Shown: positions 33,283-42,900 of the stretch, piece by piece | Position numbering within the stretch: position 1 is the first letter of the stretch | Layout of the letters: each line of letters starts with the position of its first letter | Assembly (NCBI GenBank): GCA_949284695.1 | Contig: CASDWJ010000034.1 | Coordinates: forward strand, 1-63,129 | Direction: 5' to 3' | DNA: 63,129 bases | Source: an uncultured Christensenella sp. | GTDB lineage: Bacteria; Bacillota; Clostridia; Christensenellales; UBA3700 | The notes under the pieces: generated by a model | The model's input: only the letters and a program-made list of their open reading frames with translations | The model's database searches: none | What the model was told of the DNA's origin: nothing | Translations under genes and position numbers: made by a program

Positions 33283-34476
33283 ATGAAGAAAAAAATCACA
33301 GTTCTTCTGCTCGTGTTCGTACTGCTCGTCGCGAGCCTCGGAACACTCGTTGCGTTCACGGGTTGCACTGACAGCGAAAGCAACTTCAAAGTCGGCGCAA
33401 TCTACATCAACAGCAAGAGCGACACGTCCGGCTATACATACGCTCACCACAACGGTATCGTAAAAGCCATGGAACAACTCGGTCTCGACGTTAACAGGCA
33501 GCTCAAGATAGTCGACAATGTCCCTGAGGATTACACTCAGGTCTCCAACGCAATCGATACTCTTGCAGGACAGGGATGCAACATCATCATCGGTATCAGC
33601 TTCGGATATATCGAGGCAATGGCTGCCGCAGCTAAAAAGCCCGAGTACAGCGACATAATTTTCACTCACGCTACCGGCTATATGAGCAGCCTTGACAGCG
33701 ACGAATACACCGCCACTTTCAACAACTATTTCGGCAGGATTTACCAGGCGAGATATCTCTCCGGTATCGCCGCAGGTCTGAAGGCAAGCCGGGGTGGTAA
33801 GATAGGTTACGTTGCCGCATACGGTACCCAATATGCAGAGACCTGTTCCGGCATCAACGCGTTCACGCTCGGCGTACAGTCGGTAAATCCGACCGCTCAG
33901 GTCATAGTTTCCGAACTCGGCACCTGGGGCGACGAGACCAAGGAAAGACAAGCGGCCAACGAGCTTATCAGCCTCGGTTGCGAAGTCATCACCCAGCACT
34001 GCGACAGCGCTCAGCCTCAGATGGCGGCAGAAGAAGCGGGCAAATTCGGATGCGGATACAACAGCGATATGACCGCTGCCGCTCCCAACGCTCACCTTAC
34101 CGCTCCGATCTGGAACTGGGACGTCTATTATAAACTCGCCATCGGCACCGCGATGAACGAGCCCGAAAACTTCATGACCAAGGTCGACAACTACTACGGC
34201 GGTCTCAAAGAAGGTTTCGTCGACATCTCCCCGCTTTCCAAGAACTGCACCGAGGACACCGCAGATAAGATCGCTCAGGTCAAAGACCTGATCATCAACG
34301 GCGAGTGGGACGTCTTCACCGACGTCAAACTTACTTTCGACGCTGAAGGCAAAGTCGTTATGACCGACAATTCGCCGATCCTCAAAGCTGACGGAACTCC
34401 CACAGGCGAAATCGACGACGCGGTCATCAAAGGCTCGATGAACTACTTTGTGCAGGGCGTAGTCGTAAACGAATAA
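33283..34476 (+). CDS. BMP-family nucleoside-binding lipoprotein
   Basis: A 397-aa substrate-binding lipoprotein of the basic membrane protein (Med/PnrA) family, which binds purine nucleosides. Signal and lipobox FTGC (Cys near residue 28) are followed by KVGAIYINSKSDTSGYTYAHHNGI, QGCNIIIGISFGYIEAM, NNYFGRIYQARYLSGIAAG, and GYVAAYGTQYAETCSGINAFTLGVQSVNP. Length is normal. The ATG at 33283 is used because SD GGAGG is 9 nt upstream; the longer frame from 33268 includes the SD. It is the first component of the importer, followed by the ATPase after 31 nt. Confidence 0.94.
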   Translation: MKKKITVLLLVFVLLVASLGTLVAFTGCTDSESNFKVGAIYINSKSDTSGYTYAHHNGIVKAMEQLGLDVNRQLKIVDNVPEDYTQVSNAIDTLAGQGCNIIIGISFGYIEAMAAAAKKPEYSDIIFTHATGYMSSLDSDEYTATFNNYFGRIYQARYLSGIAAGLKASRGGKIGYVAAYGTQYAETCSGINAFTLGVQSVNPTAQVIVSELGTWGDETKERQAANELISLGCEVITQHCDSAQPQMAAEEAGKFGCGYNSDMTAAAPNAHLTAPIWNWDVYYKLAIGTAMNEPENFMTKVDNYYGGLKEGFVDISPLSKNCTEDTADKIAQVKDLIINGEWDVFTDVKLTFDAEGKVVMTDNSPILKADGTPTGEIDDAVIKGSMNYFVQGVVVNE

Positions 34477-34507
34477 TAAACATATAAGCAAAACCGGAGA
34501 TAAAAGA

Positions 34508-36235
34508 ATGAGCGAATACGCTGTTCAATTAAAAAACATCACGAAATCGTTCGGCTCTGTTGTCGCAAACAACAGAGTCGACCTCAACGTCAGGAGGGGC
34601 GAGATCCTCGCCCTTCTTGGCGAAAACGGAAGCGGAAAAACCACGCTCATGAATATGCTGAGCGGAATTTACCGCCCCGATAAAGGTCAGATATTCATAG
34701 ACGGCATAAAGATGTATATCGACTCTCCCGAGGATGCAAAAAAACTCGGTATAGGCATGATACACCAGCATTTCAAGCTGATAGAAAAATTTACCGCCGC
34801 CGACAACATCTGGATGGGCATAGAGAACGAGCCTTTCCTGCTTAAGACGAAATTTTCTTACGTCGACTCCCTCTACCCTTGTGAAGGACTCGACGCTTCT
34901 TCCTGTCGCGTACAGAGATGGACGCGATTCAAAATCAAGACAAAGCTGTGCCTTTCGGCACTCAATTATAAAATTGTGCAATTTATCAGAAGCGCTTTTC
35001 TCAACGCTTCGCGCTTCGACAAGGTAAACAAGGTGGCGCACGATTTCGGTTTCGAGCTGGATTCCCGCAAACGCGTATGCGACATGGCGGTCAGCGAAAA
35101 GCAGACTCTCGAAATAGTTAAAGTCCTGTATTACGGCGCAGACATACTGATACTCGACGAACCTACCGCCGTACTTACCGCGCAGGAGACGCAGAAGCTG
35201 TTCTCTATACTGCGCAAAATGAAAGAGAAAGGTTGCGCAATAATCATTATTACTCACAAACTCAACGAAGTGCTCGAAATAAGCGACCGCGTTACCGTTC
35301 TCAGAAAAGGAGAAAACGTCGGCACTATCGACACAAAGGACGCCAACGAACAAATCCTCACCGAAATGATGGTTGGTGAAAAAGTCGACCTCAAGATAGA
35401 CTGCGAAAAGACTGATTTCGACGAAACGCTGCTTTCCGTGCGCGGTCTCACCGTGGTCAACAGCGAGGGCACCAACGCGATAGAAGATGTGAATTTCGAC
35501 CTGCGAAGCGGCGAAATACTGGGCGTAGCAGGTATATCGGGTTGCGGTCAGAAAGAGCTGTGCGAATCTATAGCGGGACTTCTTCACGTCAAGAGCGGCG
35601 AGATATTGTATTCAGGCGAAAACATAGCGGGAAAACAGCCCCTCGACATAATCAATATGGGTATTTCGATGAGCTTTATCCCCGAGGACAGACTCGGTAT
35701 GGGTCTTGCGGGAAGCATGAACGTCGCAGACAATATGATACTCAAGACTTACCGCAATGCCAAAGGAAAACTTCCTTCCCCCCGCCTCTATCCGTTCGTA
35801 GACAGAAAGAGCGCAAGATCGCTTGCCGAAAAGGTTGTCAAAGAACTCGAGGTCTCGACCCCCGACGTGGATAAGACACCCGTACGCAGACTTTCGGGCG
35901 GCAACGTGCAGAAAGTCCTTCTCGGCAGAGAGATCGAAGGCAATCCGCGCGTTATAATCACGGCATATCCCGTCAGAGGACTCGACATCAACTCGTCTTA
36001 CTGCATTTACGATATTCTGAGCCGCGAAAAGAAGAAGGGCACCGGCGTGCTTTTCGTAGGCGAGGACCTCGACGTCATGCTAGCGCTATGCGATCGCATA
36101 ATGGTGCTCTGCCACGGCAAGGTCATGGGCACCGTACAACACAATCAATCCACAAAAGAACAACTCGGTCTGATGATGACCGGTACGCCGTACTCGAATA
36201 TTTTCGGCAACGGAGAGGAGGTTTCCAATGGCTGA
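34508..36235 (+). CDS. nupO: nucleoside ABC transporter ATPase (NupO-like) with an insertion in NBD1
   Basis: A 575-aa protein with two fused ATP-binding domains; relatives are ~510 aa. NBD1: Walker A GENGSGKTT (38-46), Q-loop Gln87, signature-like MAVSEKQTLEI (about 193), Walker B ILILDEPT (213-220). NBD2: degenerate Walker A GISGCGQKE, signature RRLSGGNVQKVLLGRE, Walker B variant VIITAYPVRGLD. The extra length is mainly residues ~111-168 (34838-35012), a Cys- and Lys-containing segment after GIENEPF that family members lack. SD GGAG. The gene overlaps the next permease by 8 nt. It powers purine nucleoside uptake together with the BMP lipoprotein and two permeases. Confidence 0.92.
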   Translation: MSEYAVQLKNITKSFGSVVANNRVDLNVRRGEILALLGENGSGKTTLMNMLSGIYRPDKGQIFIDGIKMYIDSPEDAKKLGIGMIHQHFKLIEKFTAADNIWMGIENEPFLLKTKFSYVDSLYPCEGLDASSCRVQRWTRFKIKTKLCLSALNYKIVQFIRSAFLNASRFDKVNKVAHDFGFELDSRKRVCDMAVSEKQTLEIVKVLYYGADILILDEPTAVLTAQETQKLFSILRKMKEKGCAIIIITHKLNEVLEISDRVTVLRKGENVGTIDTKDANEQILTEMMVGEKVDLKIDCEKTDFDETLLSVRGLTVVNSEGTNAIEDVNFDLRSGEILGVAGISGCGQKELCESIAGLLHVKSGEILYSGENIAGKQPLDIINMGISMSFIPEDRLGMGLAGSMNVADNMILKTYRNAKGKLPSPRLYPFVDRKSARSLAEKVVKELEVSTPDVDKTPVRRLSGGNVQKVLLGREIEGNPRVIITAYPVRGLDINSSYCIYDILSREKKKGTGVLFVGEDLDVMLALCDRIMVLCHGKVMGTVQHNQSTKEQLGLMMTGTPYSNIFGNGEEVSNG

Positions 36236-37868
36236 AAAAGATCTGACTCAAAAGAAAAAGGCTCCTCTTATCAGAATATCAAAACGCGCTTCTGCCAACA
36301 AGTGGCAAAGCGTGGGCATTTATGTTGGTGCAATAGTTTTTGCTCTCCTCATAGGAGCCGTATTGATCGCGTCTGTAGGCGTCAACCCTTTCTCATTCTA
36401 TACGAAAATGCTGACGATAGGCACTCTGGGCAATAAATTCGCATACAAAAACGTGGAAAACCTCATCGTCGTATTCGTTCCCCTGTTGCTCACTTCGCTC
36501 GGTCTGTCCCTTTCGTTCAAAATGCGTTTCTGGAACATAGGCGGAGAAGGTCAGTTCATAGTCGGAGCGATAACTTCCGCCGCGATAGCCATTGCTATGG
36601 ATGACGCCCTGAGTCCCGTTCTCATGATAATCCTCATGGCTCTCGGTGGAGGCCTGGCGGCAGGCGTTTACGGTCTGTTTACGGCTGTACTCAAAGTTAA
36701 ATTCGGCACCAACGAAACGCTGATGACGCTGATGCTCAACTACGTTGCTCTATACCTGCTCAAGTATTTTCAGACAAAGCACGGCACGGATTTCTTCCTC
36801 AACCCCACTTCCGAACGCCCGATATTCAATCTTATCCCCGAAAATTCGTGGATGATCACGATAGGGATAGGCAAGTTTTCTCTGAATATTTCGTTGATCA
36901 TCGCGATCCTGTTCACAGTGTTTATTTACATCTATCTCAGCAAAACCAAGCACGGTTACGAGATATGCGTGGTCGGAGACAGCAAACGTACCGCACAATA
37001 CGCGGGCATGAACGTCGGCAAAGTCGTTTTGCGCACGATGTTCTTCTCCGCTTTCATTATCGGCATGGCAAGCGCATTCCACGTCTCGACCTCTCATACG
37101 CTGTCCGAAACGATCACCAATGACGTCGGTTGGACGGGCATCGTTGTCGCGTGGCTCGCAAGACTCAACCCGATAGGCGTTTTCATTGCTTCACTGCTTA
37201 TAAGCGTGCTTCAGTTCGGCTGTACGCAAGCATGTGCGACCTATACGGCTATAGACTCAAATATCGCAGACCTTTTGCAAGGTATAATTCTGTTCGTAGT
37301 TCTCGCGTGCGATTTCTTCATCAGATATAAAGTCAATATCGATATGAATTATTTCAAGCGCAAAAAAACTCCGGTAGCCGCGACTCAGACGGCGACGGCA
37401 GGCGTTTCCGCCGCAGTCGAAGCGGCAAACGAGAATCCAGACCTATCGCAAGACAGCACTGACGCGTCCTCTCAAGCGATTCCCGCCGAAAGTGCAGACG
37501 AGCGCTCCGTTGCAAAGCAGGACGAGGCGATAGCGGAAGGTCCTTCTCCTCTCCCTTCAACGGAACAAAATACCATTCCCGAAGCGGCAGCGGAAGCCGA
37601 CCAAACGGCTCCGGCAACGTCTGCGGAAGCAGAGCCAACCGTTTCTGAAGCGACATATTCCGAACAAGCACAAGAACCGGTCGGACCCGCAAAGCCCCGC
37701 AAACAGTCAAGATCAGCATCCGCAACGACCAAAACCAAAGCGGAAAATAAAACAACAACATCTAAAAAAACCTCCGCGAATAAATCCTCATCTACAGGTT
37801 CCAGGAAAACCACAACAAGGAAATCAAGCGGAAGCAATACGAAAAAATCGGACAAGGAGGGCAAATAA
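36228..37868 (+). CDS. nupP: nucleoside ABC transporter permease (NupP-like) with long disordered tail
   Basis: A 546-aa membrane subunit; family members are ~350 aa. Residues 1-376 are a normal BPD_transp_2 permease with about 9 helices (FKMRFWNIGGEGQFIVGA, FGTNETLMTLMLNYVALYLL, GYEICVVGDSKRTAQYAGMNV, GWTGIVVAWLARLNPIGV). From ~377 a 170-residue hydrophilic tail follows. Its first part is acidic and Ala/Pro-rich; its last ~60 residues are extremely Lys/Thr/Ser-rich (TKTKAENKTTTSKKTSANKSSS). This should lie in the cytoplasm and be disordered. SD AGGAGG. It overlaps the ATPase gene and abuts the next permease directly. Confidence 0.93.
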   Translation: MAEKDLTQKKKAPLIRISKRASANKWQSVGIYVGAIVFALLIGAVLIASVGVNPFSFYTKMLTIGTLGNKFAYKNVENLIVVFVPLLLTSLGLSLSFKMRFWNIGGEGQFIVGAITSAAIAIAMDDALSPVLMIILMALGGGLAAGVYGLFTAVLKVKFGTNETLMTLMLNYVALYLLKYFQTKHGTDFFLNPTSERPIFNLIPENSWMITIGIGKFSLNISLIIAILFTVFIYIYLSKTKHGYEICVVGDSKRTAQYAGMNVGKVVLRTMFFSAFIIGMASAFHVSTSHTLSETITNDVGWTGIVVAWLARLNPIGVFIASLLISVLQFGCTQACATYTAIDSNIADLLQGIILFVVLACDFFIRYKVNIDMNYFKRKKTPVAATQTATAGVSAAVEAANENPDLSQDSTDASSQAIPAESADERSVAKQDEAIAEGPSPLPSTEQNTIPEAAAEADQTAPATSAEAEPTVSEATYSEQAQEPVGPAKPRKQSRSASATTKTKAENKTTTSKKTSANKSSSTGSRKTTTRKSSGSNTKKSDKEGK

Positions 37869-38858
37869 ATGAGTATCACCGACGCACTTGCAAGTTTTTT
37901 ATATGCGGTAATAGCTTACAATATCGCCCTTCTTTACGGCACCGTAGGCGAGATCCTCAACGAAAAATCAGGCTCTCTCAACCTCGGCGTCGAGGGAATC
38001 ATGGCGATGGGCGGCATGGGCGGCTATCTGATCGGTTGCGCGACAAACAGTATGTTCATGGGACTTCTGGGCGCTTTCCTCGTAGGAGGATTGTTCGGTT
38101 TGCTGTTCTCTTTCCTCACCGTCACGTTGCAGGCAAATCAGAACGTAATCGGTCTTACGATAACCACGTTCGGAATCGCATTGTATTTCTTTATCGGCAG
38201 AGGCCTCGGAGACAAATTCCCCGCTTTTGCCGACTCGCCTTCGTTCAAAGCTGCTTTCCAACCCGTAGACATGGGCTTTTTGAGCGATATCCCGATTATC
38301 GGTAAAGCATTGTTCTCGCAGTCGCCGCTCGTCTATCTCGCGATGGTCATAGCGATAATAGCAGGTATTTACCTCAAACGCACCAAGTCGGGTCTGCGCA
38401 CCCGTGCGGTAGGAGAAAACCCCGCCGCAGCAGACAGCGCAGGCATCAACATCAAAGCAGTCAAATACGTCAACATCATCTGCGGAACGGGCATCATGGG
38501 CATCGGAGGACTTTATCTCGGACTTTACATGGGAGGCTCTTTCGAAGGAAGCGCAACGTGGACAAACGGTATGGGCTGGATTGCGATCGCTCTCGTAATT
38601 TTCGCCAACTGGAAGCCGATTGCGGCGATTCTCGGCACTTTTCTGTTCGGTCTGTTCTTCACTCTCGACACAAGCAAACTGGTACTCGTCGACGCCATTC
38701 CGTCGCTCTCTTTCCTGACGAAGATCCCCACTCAGCTCTACTCGGCTCTGCCGTTTATCATCACGGCGATAGTCCTGATAATCTCGTCGGTCAGCAAGAG
38801 GAAAAACAACAACGAGCCTTCTGCGATAGGTCTCAACTACTTCAGAGAAGAACGCTGA
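37869..38858 (+). CDS. nupQ: nucleoside ABC transporter permease (NupQ-like)
   Basis: A 329-aa second permease of the importer with about 8-9 helices. The family signature GEILNEKSGSLNLGVEGIMAMGGMGGYLIG lies near the start, followed by NVIGLTITTFGIALYFFIGRGLG and the coupling-loop region KRTKSGLRTRAVGENPAAADSAGINIKAVKYVNIICGTGIMGIGG. Length is typical. The ATG immediately follows the nupP stop, with SD AAGGAGGG inside the end of nupP. It forms the membrane channel as a heterodimer with NupP and ends the operon before a terminator. Confidence 0.94.
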   Translation: MSITDALASFLYAVIAYNIALLYGTVGEILNEKSGSLNLGVEGIMAMGGMGGYLIGCATNSMFMGLLGAFLVGGLFGLLFSFLTVTLQANQNVIGLTITTFGIALYFFIGRGLGDKFPAFADSPSFKAAFQPVDMGFLSDIPIIGKALFSQSPLVYLAMVIAIIAGIYLKRTKSGLRTRAVGENPAAADSAGINIKAVKYVNIICGTGIMGIGGLYLGLYMGGSFEGSATWTNGMGWIAIALVIFANWKPIAAILGTFLFGLFFTLDTSKLVLVDAIPSLSFLTKIPTQLYSALPFIITAIVLIISSVSKRKNNNEPSAIGLNYFREER

Positions 38859-38886
38859 CAAGGTCAAAAACTCAAAACATATTGAT

Positions 38887-38912
38887 AAAAGCGCGGAGAT
38901 CCGCGCTTTTTT
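38887..38912 (+). terminator. terminator of the nucleoside importer operon
   Basis: AAAAGCGCGG, AGAT, CCGCGCTTTT, then TTG. Confidence 0.85.
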
Positions 38913-38973
38913 GTTTGACGATTTTTTTGAGACGTTTCGACGGGTTTTCGTCGGCTCGCAATGCTTGTCGCCG

Positions 38974-39209
38974 TCAATCGGTTATGTTCTCCGCTCTGAA
39001 TAACCCGCCGTCGAAAAACTCAGGCAGATCAATTCCCGGTCCGGACGCAATGGTATACCGGATATGTTGGTGCATTTGTTACGTTTGAGACGTATGTCGG
39101 CAATCGAACTTTGCGATACTCCGCTTAGTCGAGATAGTCTGTATTGAGTGATCCCCTTTTGTTCAAGCAATTCTTCAAGTCTTGCAGATAATGCTTCCGC
39201 TAAAGTCAT
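38974..39209 (-). pseudogene. XRE-type helix-turn-helix regulator with a frameshift
   Basis: From 39209 the minus strand encodes a normal XRE DNA-binding start: SARLEELLEQKGITQYRLSRLSGVSQSSIADIRLKRNK. After NKCTNIS the frame turns to non-family sequence and stops at 38982. In the next frame the same DNA gives the expected family ending: YTIASGPGIDLPEFFDGGLFRAENITD, stop at 38974. Loss of one C in the run near 39067 would explain this. It is either a recent pseudogene or a sequence error; intact it would be ~78 aa. It is a solitary regulator next to a direct repeat. Confidence 0.75.
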
Positions 39210-39236
39210 ATTACGTCTTTCCTGCCTTTAGCCACG

Positions 39237-39380
39237 GGGTGGTTGCCGTATCGGCTTCGCAAACCGCAACAACCGACGATCTGCGAAGCGACCGGTGCTC
39301 TCGGTAAAAGACACGGGTGGTTGCCGTATCGGCTTCGCGAAGCGCAACAACCGACGATCTGCGAAGCGACTTATGCTCTC
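39237..39380 (+). repeat. 78-bp-spaced direct repeat (two copies)
   Basis: Two ~66-bp copies start at 39237 and 39315: GGGTGGTTGCCGTATCGGCTTCGC, a short variable part, CGCAACAACCGACGATCTGCGAAGCGAC, then GCTCTC. They differ at only a few bases (AAACCG versus GAAGCG; CGG versus TTA). Self-complementary words (GGTTG/CAACC, GCTTCGC/GCGAAGC) let each fold. No protein is encoded. The second copy is preceded by GACACGGG, like the dispersed element. Confidence 0.8.
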
Positions 39381-39388
39381 ACACAGAG

Positions 39389-39411
39389 AAAAAGCGGCGC
39401 ATAAGCGCCGC
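39389..39411 (-). terminator. terminator of the giant surface-protein operon
   Basis: Minus strand GCGGCGC, TTAT, GCGCCGC, then TTTTT, 25 nt after the small lipoprotein stop. Confidence 0.85.
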
Positions 39412-39435
39412 CTTAAGGTTTAAACCGCGTTGTCG

Positions 39436-39921
39436 TCAGACGAGAGTGATCTCGACGTCGAAGCCGTTGTGCTGATAGGTTATCGTGTATATCTCAACTT
39501 TATTGCTGAGGTAGTTACCCTTGAGGTGCACGTTTGCCTGCACGTCGATCCCGAGCACCGACTTGGCGTCCGCGAGCGCGCCTTCGATCTCGAAGGAACC
39601 TGTGACTTCCTCGAAAGACGCTTTGACTCCCTCGGCGAAATCGGAGAGCGCGAGGGTTTTGCCCGCGTTTTCCGCCACCTGTATATACGCGTCGGCGTCG
39701 ACGTCTATCCCCTCGTAGTCGCTCGAGCCCACGCCGTCCTTGTATGTGTAAACGGTATATTCTCCGCTTTTGACGGTCACGGCGAGGTTGTTTTGTTTTG
39801 CGCAAAGCGCGAATATCTGCTCGTAGACCTGCTCCTCGGTATTGCAAGCGGTCAGGAGCGTTGCCGCCAACGTCACGACCGCGACGAGCGCGATCGCCAG
39901 AACGATTTTCTTATTTTTCAT
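39436..39921 (-). CDS. small lipoprotein coupled to the 1803-aa MBG protein
   Basis: A 161-aa lipoprotein: signal helix and lipobox LLTAC (Cys26), then NTEEQVYEQIFALCAKQNNLAVTVKSGEYTVYTYKDG and a C-terminal VEIYTITYQHNGFDVEITLV. I recognise no family. It is paralogous in layout to the lipoprotein at 55290: same size, a helix with ALAAK/ALCAK after the lipobox, a GEYTVYTYKDG/GVFYIYDNG strand pair, and a final SYTDGNGYKVRISLA-like strand. Its start overlaps the end of the giant MBG gene by 11 nt, so the two are translationally coupled and presumably work together at the cell surface. Confidence 0.85.
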   Translation of the reverse strand: MKNKKIVLAIALVAVVTLAATLLTACNTEEQVYEQIFALCAKQNNLAVTVKSGEYTVYTYKDGVGSSDYEGIDVDADAYIQVAENAGKTLALSDFAEGVKASFEEVTGSFEIEGALADAKSVLGIDVQANVHLKGNYLSNKVEIYTITYQHNGFDVEITLV

Positions 39922-42900
39922 TGTCGCATCCTCCCTTGCGCTTCTTGATTATCACAGAGCCGACCGCGCACGCGCCGAGCGCGAGGGTCAGACCGCCGAC
40001 GGACACCGATATCACGGTCGCCGCGAGTTTCTGATAGCCCGACATCGTCGCGCCTGCCTTAAGAGCCGCCACGACGGTATCCGTCGCGCTGTTCATCAGC
40101 TCTGTATATTTTGCCTCGAGTCTGCCGACCACGTCCTCGTAAGTCGCGCTCTTGTCGCCCTCGGCGTTTGCCTGCCATGCGAGCACTCCCGCTATTTCGT
40201 TGGCGTTGTCAAAGCCGACCTCGACGTTGAGGTAGTTCCTGCCGACGTATTCTTCGAGCACGTCGAAGGTGATATTGGCGGTCACGGCTTTCGCCCCGCT
40301 TGCATTGTAATTAGCCGACTGCACGTAGCGCAGATATACGGTCACGGTATCGTTGACCGCAGTCGCGATCCTGCCGTTCGAAGCGAGCGCCTGCCACGAA
40401 GCGTTGTCGAGCGAATATTCGACCTCGCTCCTCTCGTTGACGGTGATCTCAATATAGCCGTAACCCATGCGCGCGGTAGCCTCGATCTCTCTGTCCGCAC
40501 GGCTGACGACGACGTCAATCATCACAGCCTCTGCGTCGTTGTAGTTTTTGAGACCATTGAGCACGAGCCCGACCCTGTAATTTCCTGCCGCAAGAATGGT
40601 CTGACCGCAATAAGCGTTCACGCTGTCAACCAAAGCCTCGTCGCCGTCGATAAGACCCTCGACGGCAACTTCTACCATATCGGCGGGATTGATTATGCTG
40701 CCGCTGTAAACGACGTGCTTTGCGGTCGCGTTGATGACGGGAGCCGTCGCCTTGGCGATCGTGAACGTCGCCGTAGCGAGCGCGTTGACCTGATAGTTGT
40801 CGTTGGCGACGACTTCTGCCGCCCTGACGTAATAGGTGCCCGCGTCGACGGGAGCGGTCGTCGAGAAGTTCCTGCCGTCGGTCGAATATTCAAACGTAAC
40901 GCCGATTTCGTCCTCTCCTACGAGGTTGTCCCAGACCGCCGTAGCGCCGCCGTAAGCAACGCCGTCATACGTCTTGCCCTCTACGCTGACGGTGCCCTGA
41001 AGCACGCGTTTTTCGACGTAAAGCGCCGCTTTGAGCGGAGCGCCGCCGTTGATCTCGTAATTGCTCTCGTTGTCGAGCGTATATTCGATTGTCACCTCTA
41101 TCACGGTGCCCGCCTGAGTTTCGCACGCGACGTACTCCTCGGAATAGCCGTAACCCGTGACCGCGAAATTGTCGCCGCCTATCATGCCGTCCGCACCGAC
41201 GAAGTATACTTCGTTGCCGCCGAGCTCATTGCCGTAGATAACGCTGTTATCCTTGAGCGTCACCGTGACGGGAGCTTGGGCGATGACGACCGTGACGATC
41301 GCCTGTTCGGTATTTTCGTAGTTTCTGAGACCGTTGAGGTTGGCGAACACGGTATATTCGCCCGCGTCGACGATATTGACCGCATAGCACACGGGCTGGA
41401 TATTGCCGAGAGACTCGTCGCCCTCGAACAAGCCGCTGACGCTGACGTCGACGATGTCGTTGACGCTCCATTGTTTGCCGTTGTAGACGAGGCCGTCTTT
41501 CGCCGTGAGAGTGATCACGGGAGCCGCCGCCTTGACGATATTGAACGCTACGCTGTCGCCGATGTCGCCGAGCGAGTAGTTGTCGTTGTCGATCGCGGTG
41601 ACTCTGACGTAGTATGTGCCGACGTCTACGGGCGCATTGTTGACGAACGAGACGTTGTCTATCGAATACTGCACGATGCAGTTGACGACGTCGCCTTCGA
41701 GTATTCCCTCGCTGTCGATGTACGCGCTGTCGTACGGTTTGCCGTCATAGCTCGCCTCGGGAGCGACGACGGAGCCGTTGACCTGTCTCTTGTCCACCGT
41801 CAGCCCGGCGACAACCGCTTCGCCGCCGTTGATCAGGTAATTGTCTGCGTTGCCGCTTGTGAACGTGAAGTTGAGCACGACGTCGACCACGCTTCCCGCC
41901 GCCGTTTTAACGACGTAATCGGTCGTATATTCAGCCGCGACCGCATCTTCGCCGACGAGTCCGACGACCGCGCTGTAGAAGTCTGAAGCGGCGTAAGTCA
42001 GCTCGTCGCCGTAAGTGACCTTCTTGTCGACCGTAGTCACAGTCACCGCCGCCTTGTCGACGGTCACCTCTTTGGATATTATCTCGGGCGCGTTGTAGTT
42101 GCCCGCGAAAGTCTCGCCTATCGCGAAGTCCTTGGTCGTAACGACTACCTTGCCGCCGGCATTGACTGCCGCCGCCTGATAAGCCTCGCCGCTGTCCGTC
42201 AGCGTGACGACCGTGAACGTGTAGGCGTTGTCGTCATAGACTCCGCTTACCGTCGGAGCGGTATCGCCCGTGACAGCCGCCTGACCGTATGCGAGCGTGA
42301 CCTGAATATTCGAGAAATCAACTTTGGGAGTCGACTTTTCGACGTAATATTCACCTATGCCCGCCGCGGAGTCGACTATCTCGTAGTTGGCGTTTGCCGA
42401 AGTCGCGGTTATCTTATAATATCCCGCGTTCTTCACGGAAGCCACGTTCGTAAACTCTCCGTCCTCGGTCGCGCTGTAAGTTATCGCGTAAGTTTTGTCG
42501 AACGTATCCGCCGTCGTCAGTCCGAAAGAGGTCTTGTCCTCGCCGTCATAGACCTTGTTCTGCAAAGCCGCCCAGCTCGCGTTGGGGGTCTCGCCGGTGA
42601 TATAGATCTTCTGCGTGACGATCATGACGCTGAACTCGACGCTCGCTTCTTCATAACGCGCGCTCATGAGAGTCGCCTTGACCGTATAAGCCGTCTCGCT
42701 GACGTTGAGCGCGTCCTCTATGACCGCGTCGCCTATCGAAAATTCGAAATAGTCGGTCTCCTCTTTGACCTCTGCGTCGTAATCGACCGCGCCGGAGAGT
42801 ATCTGCACGAGTTTGTCGACCGTGTTGACGTATTCGGTCGTAAAGACTCCGTCCACAACTTTATCCGTCGTGTTGACCGTTACGACCGTCGTGACCGTAA

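Noticed and set aside
39237-39380. CRISPR array
   Set aside because: Only two long copies, with the spacing made mostly of repeat and no short uniform repeats or cas genes.
39842-41986. A 714-aa open frame on the plus strand
   Set aside because: Antisense shadow of the 1803-aa MBG gene.
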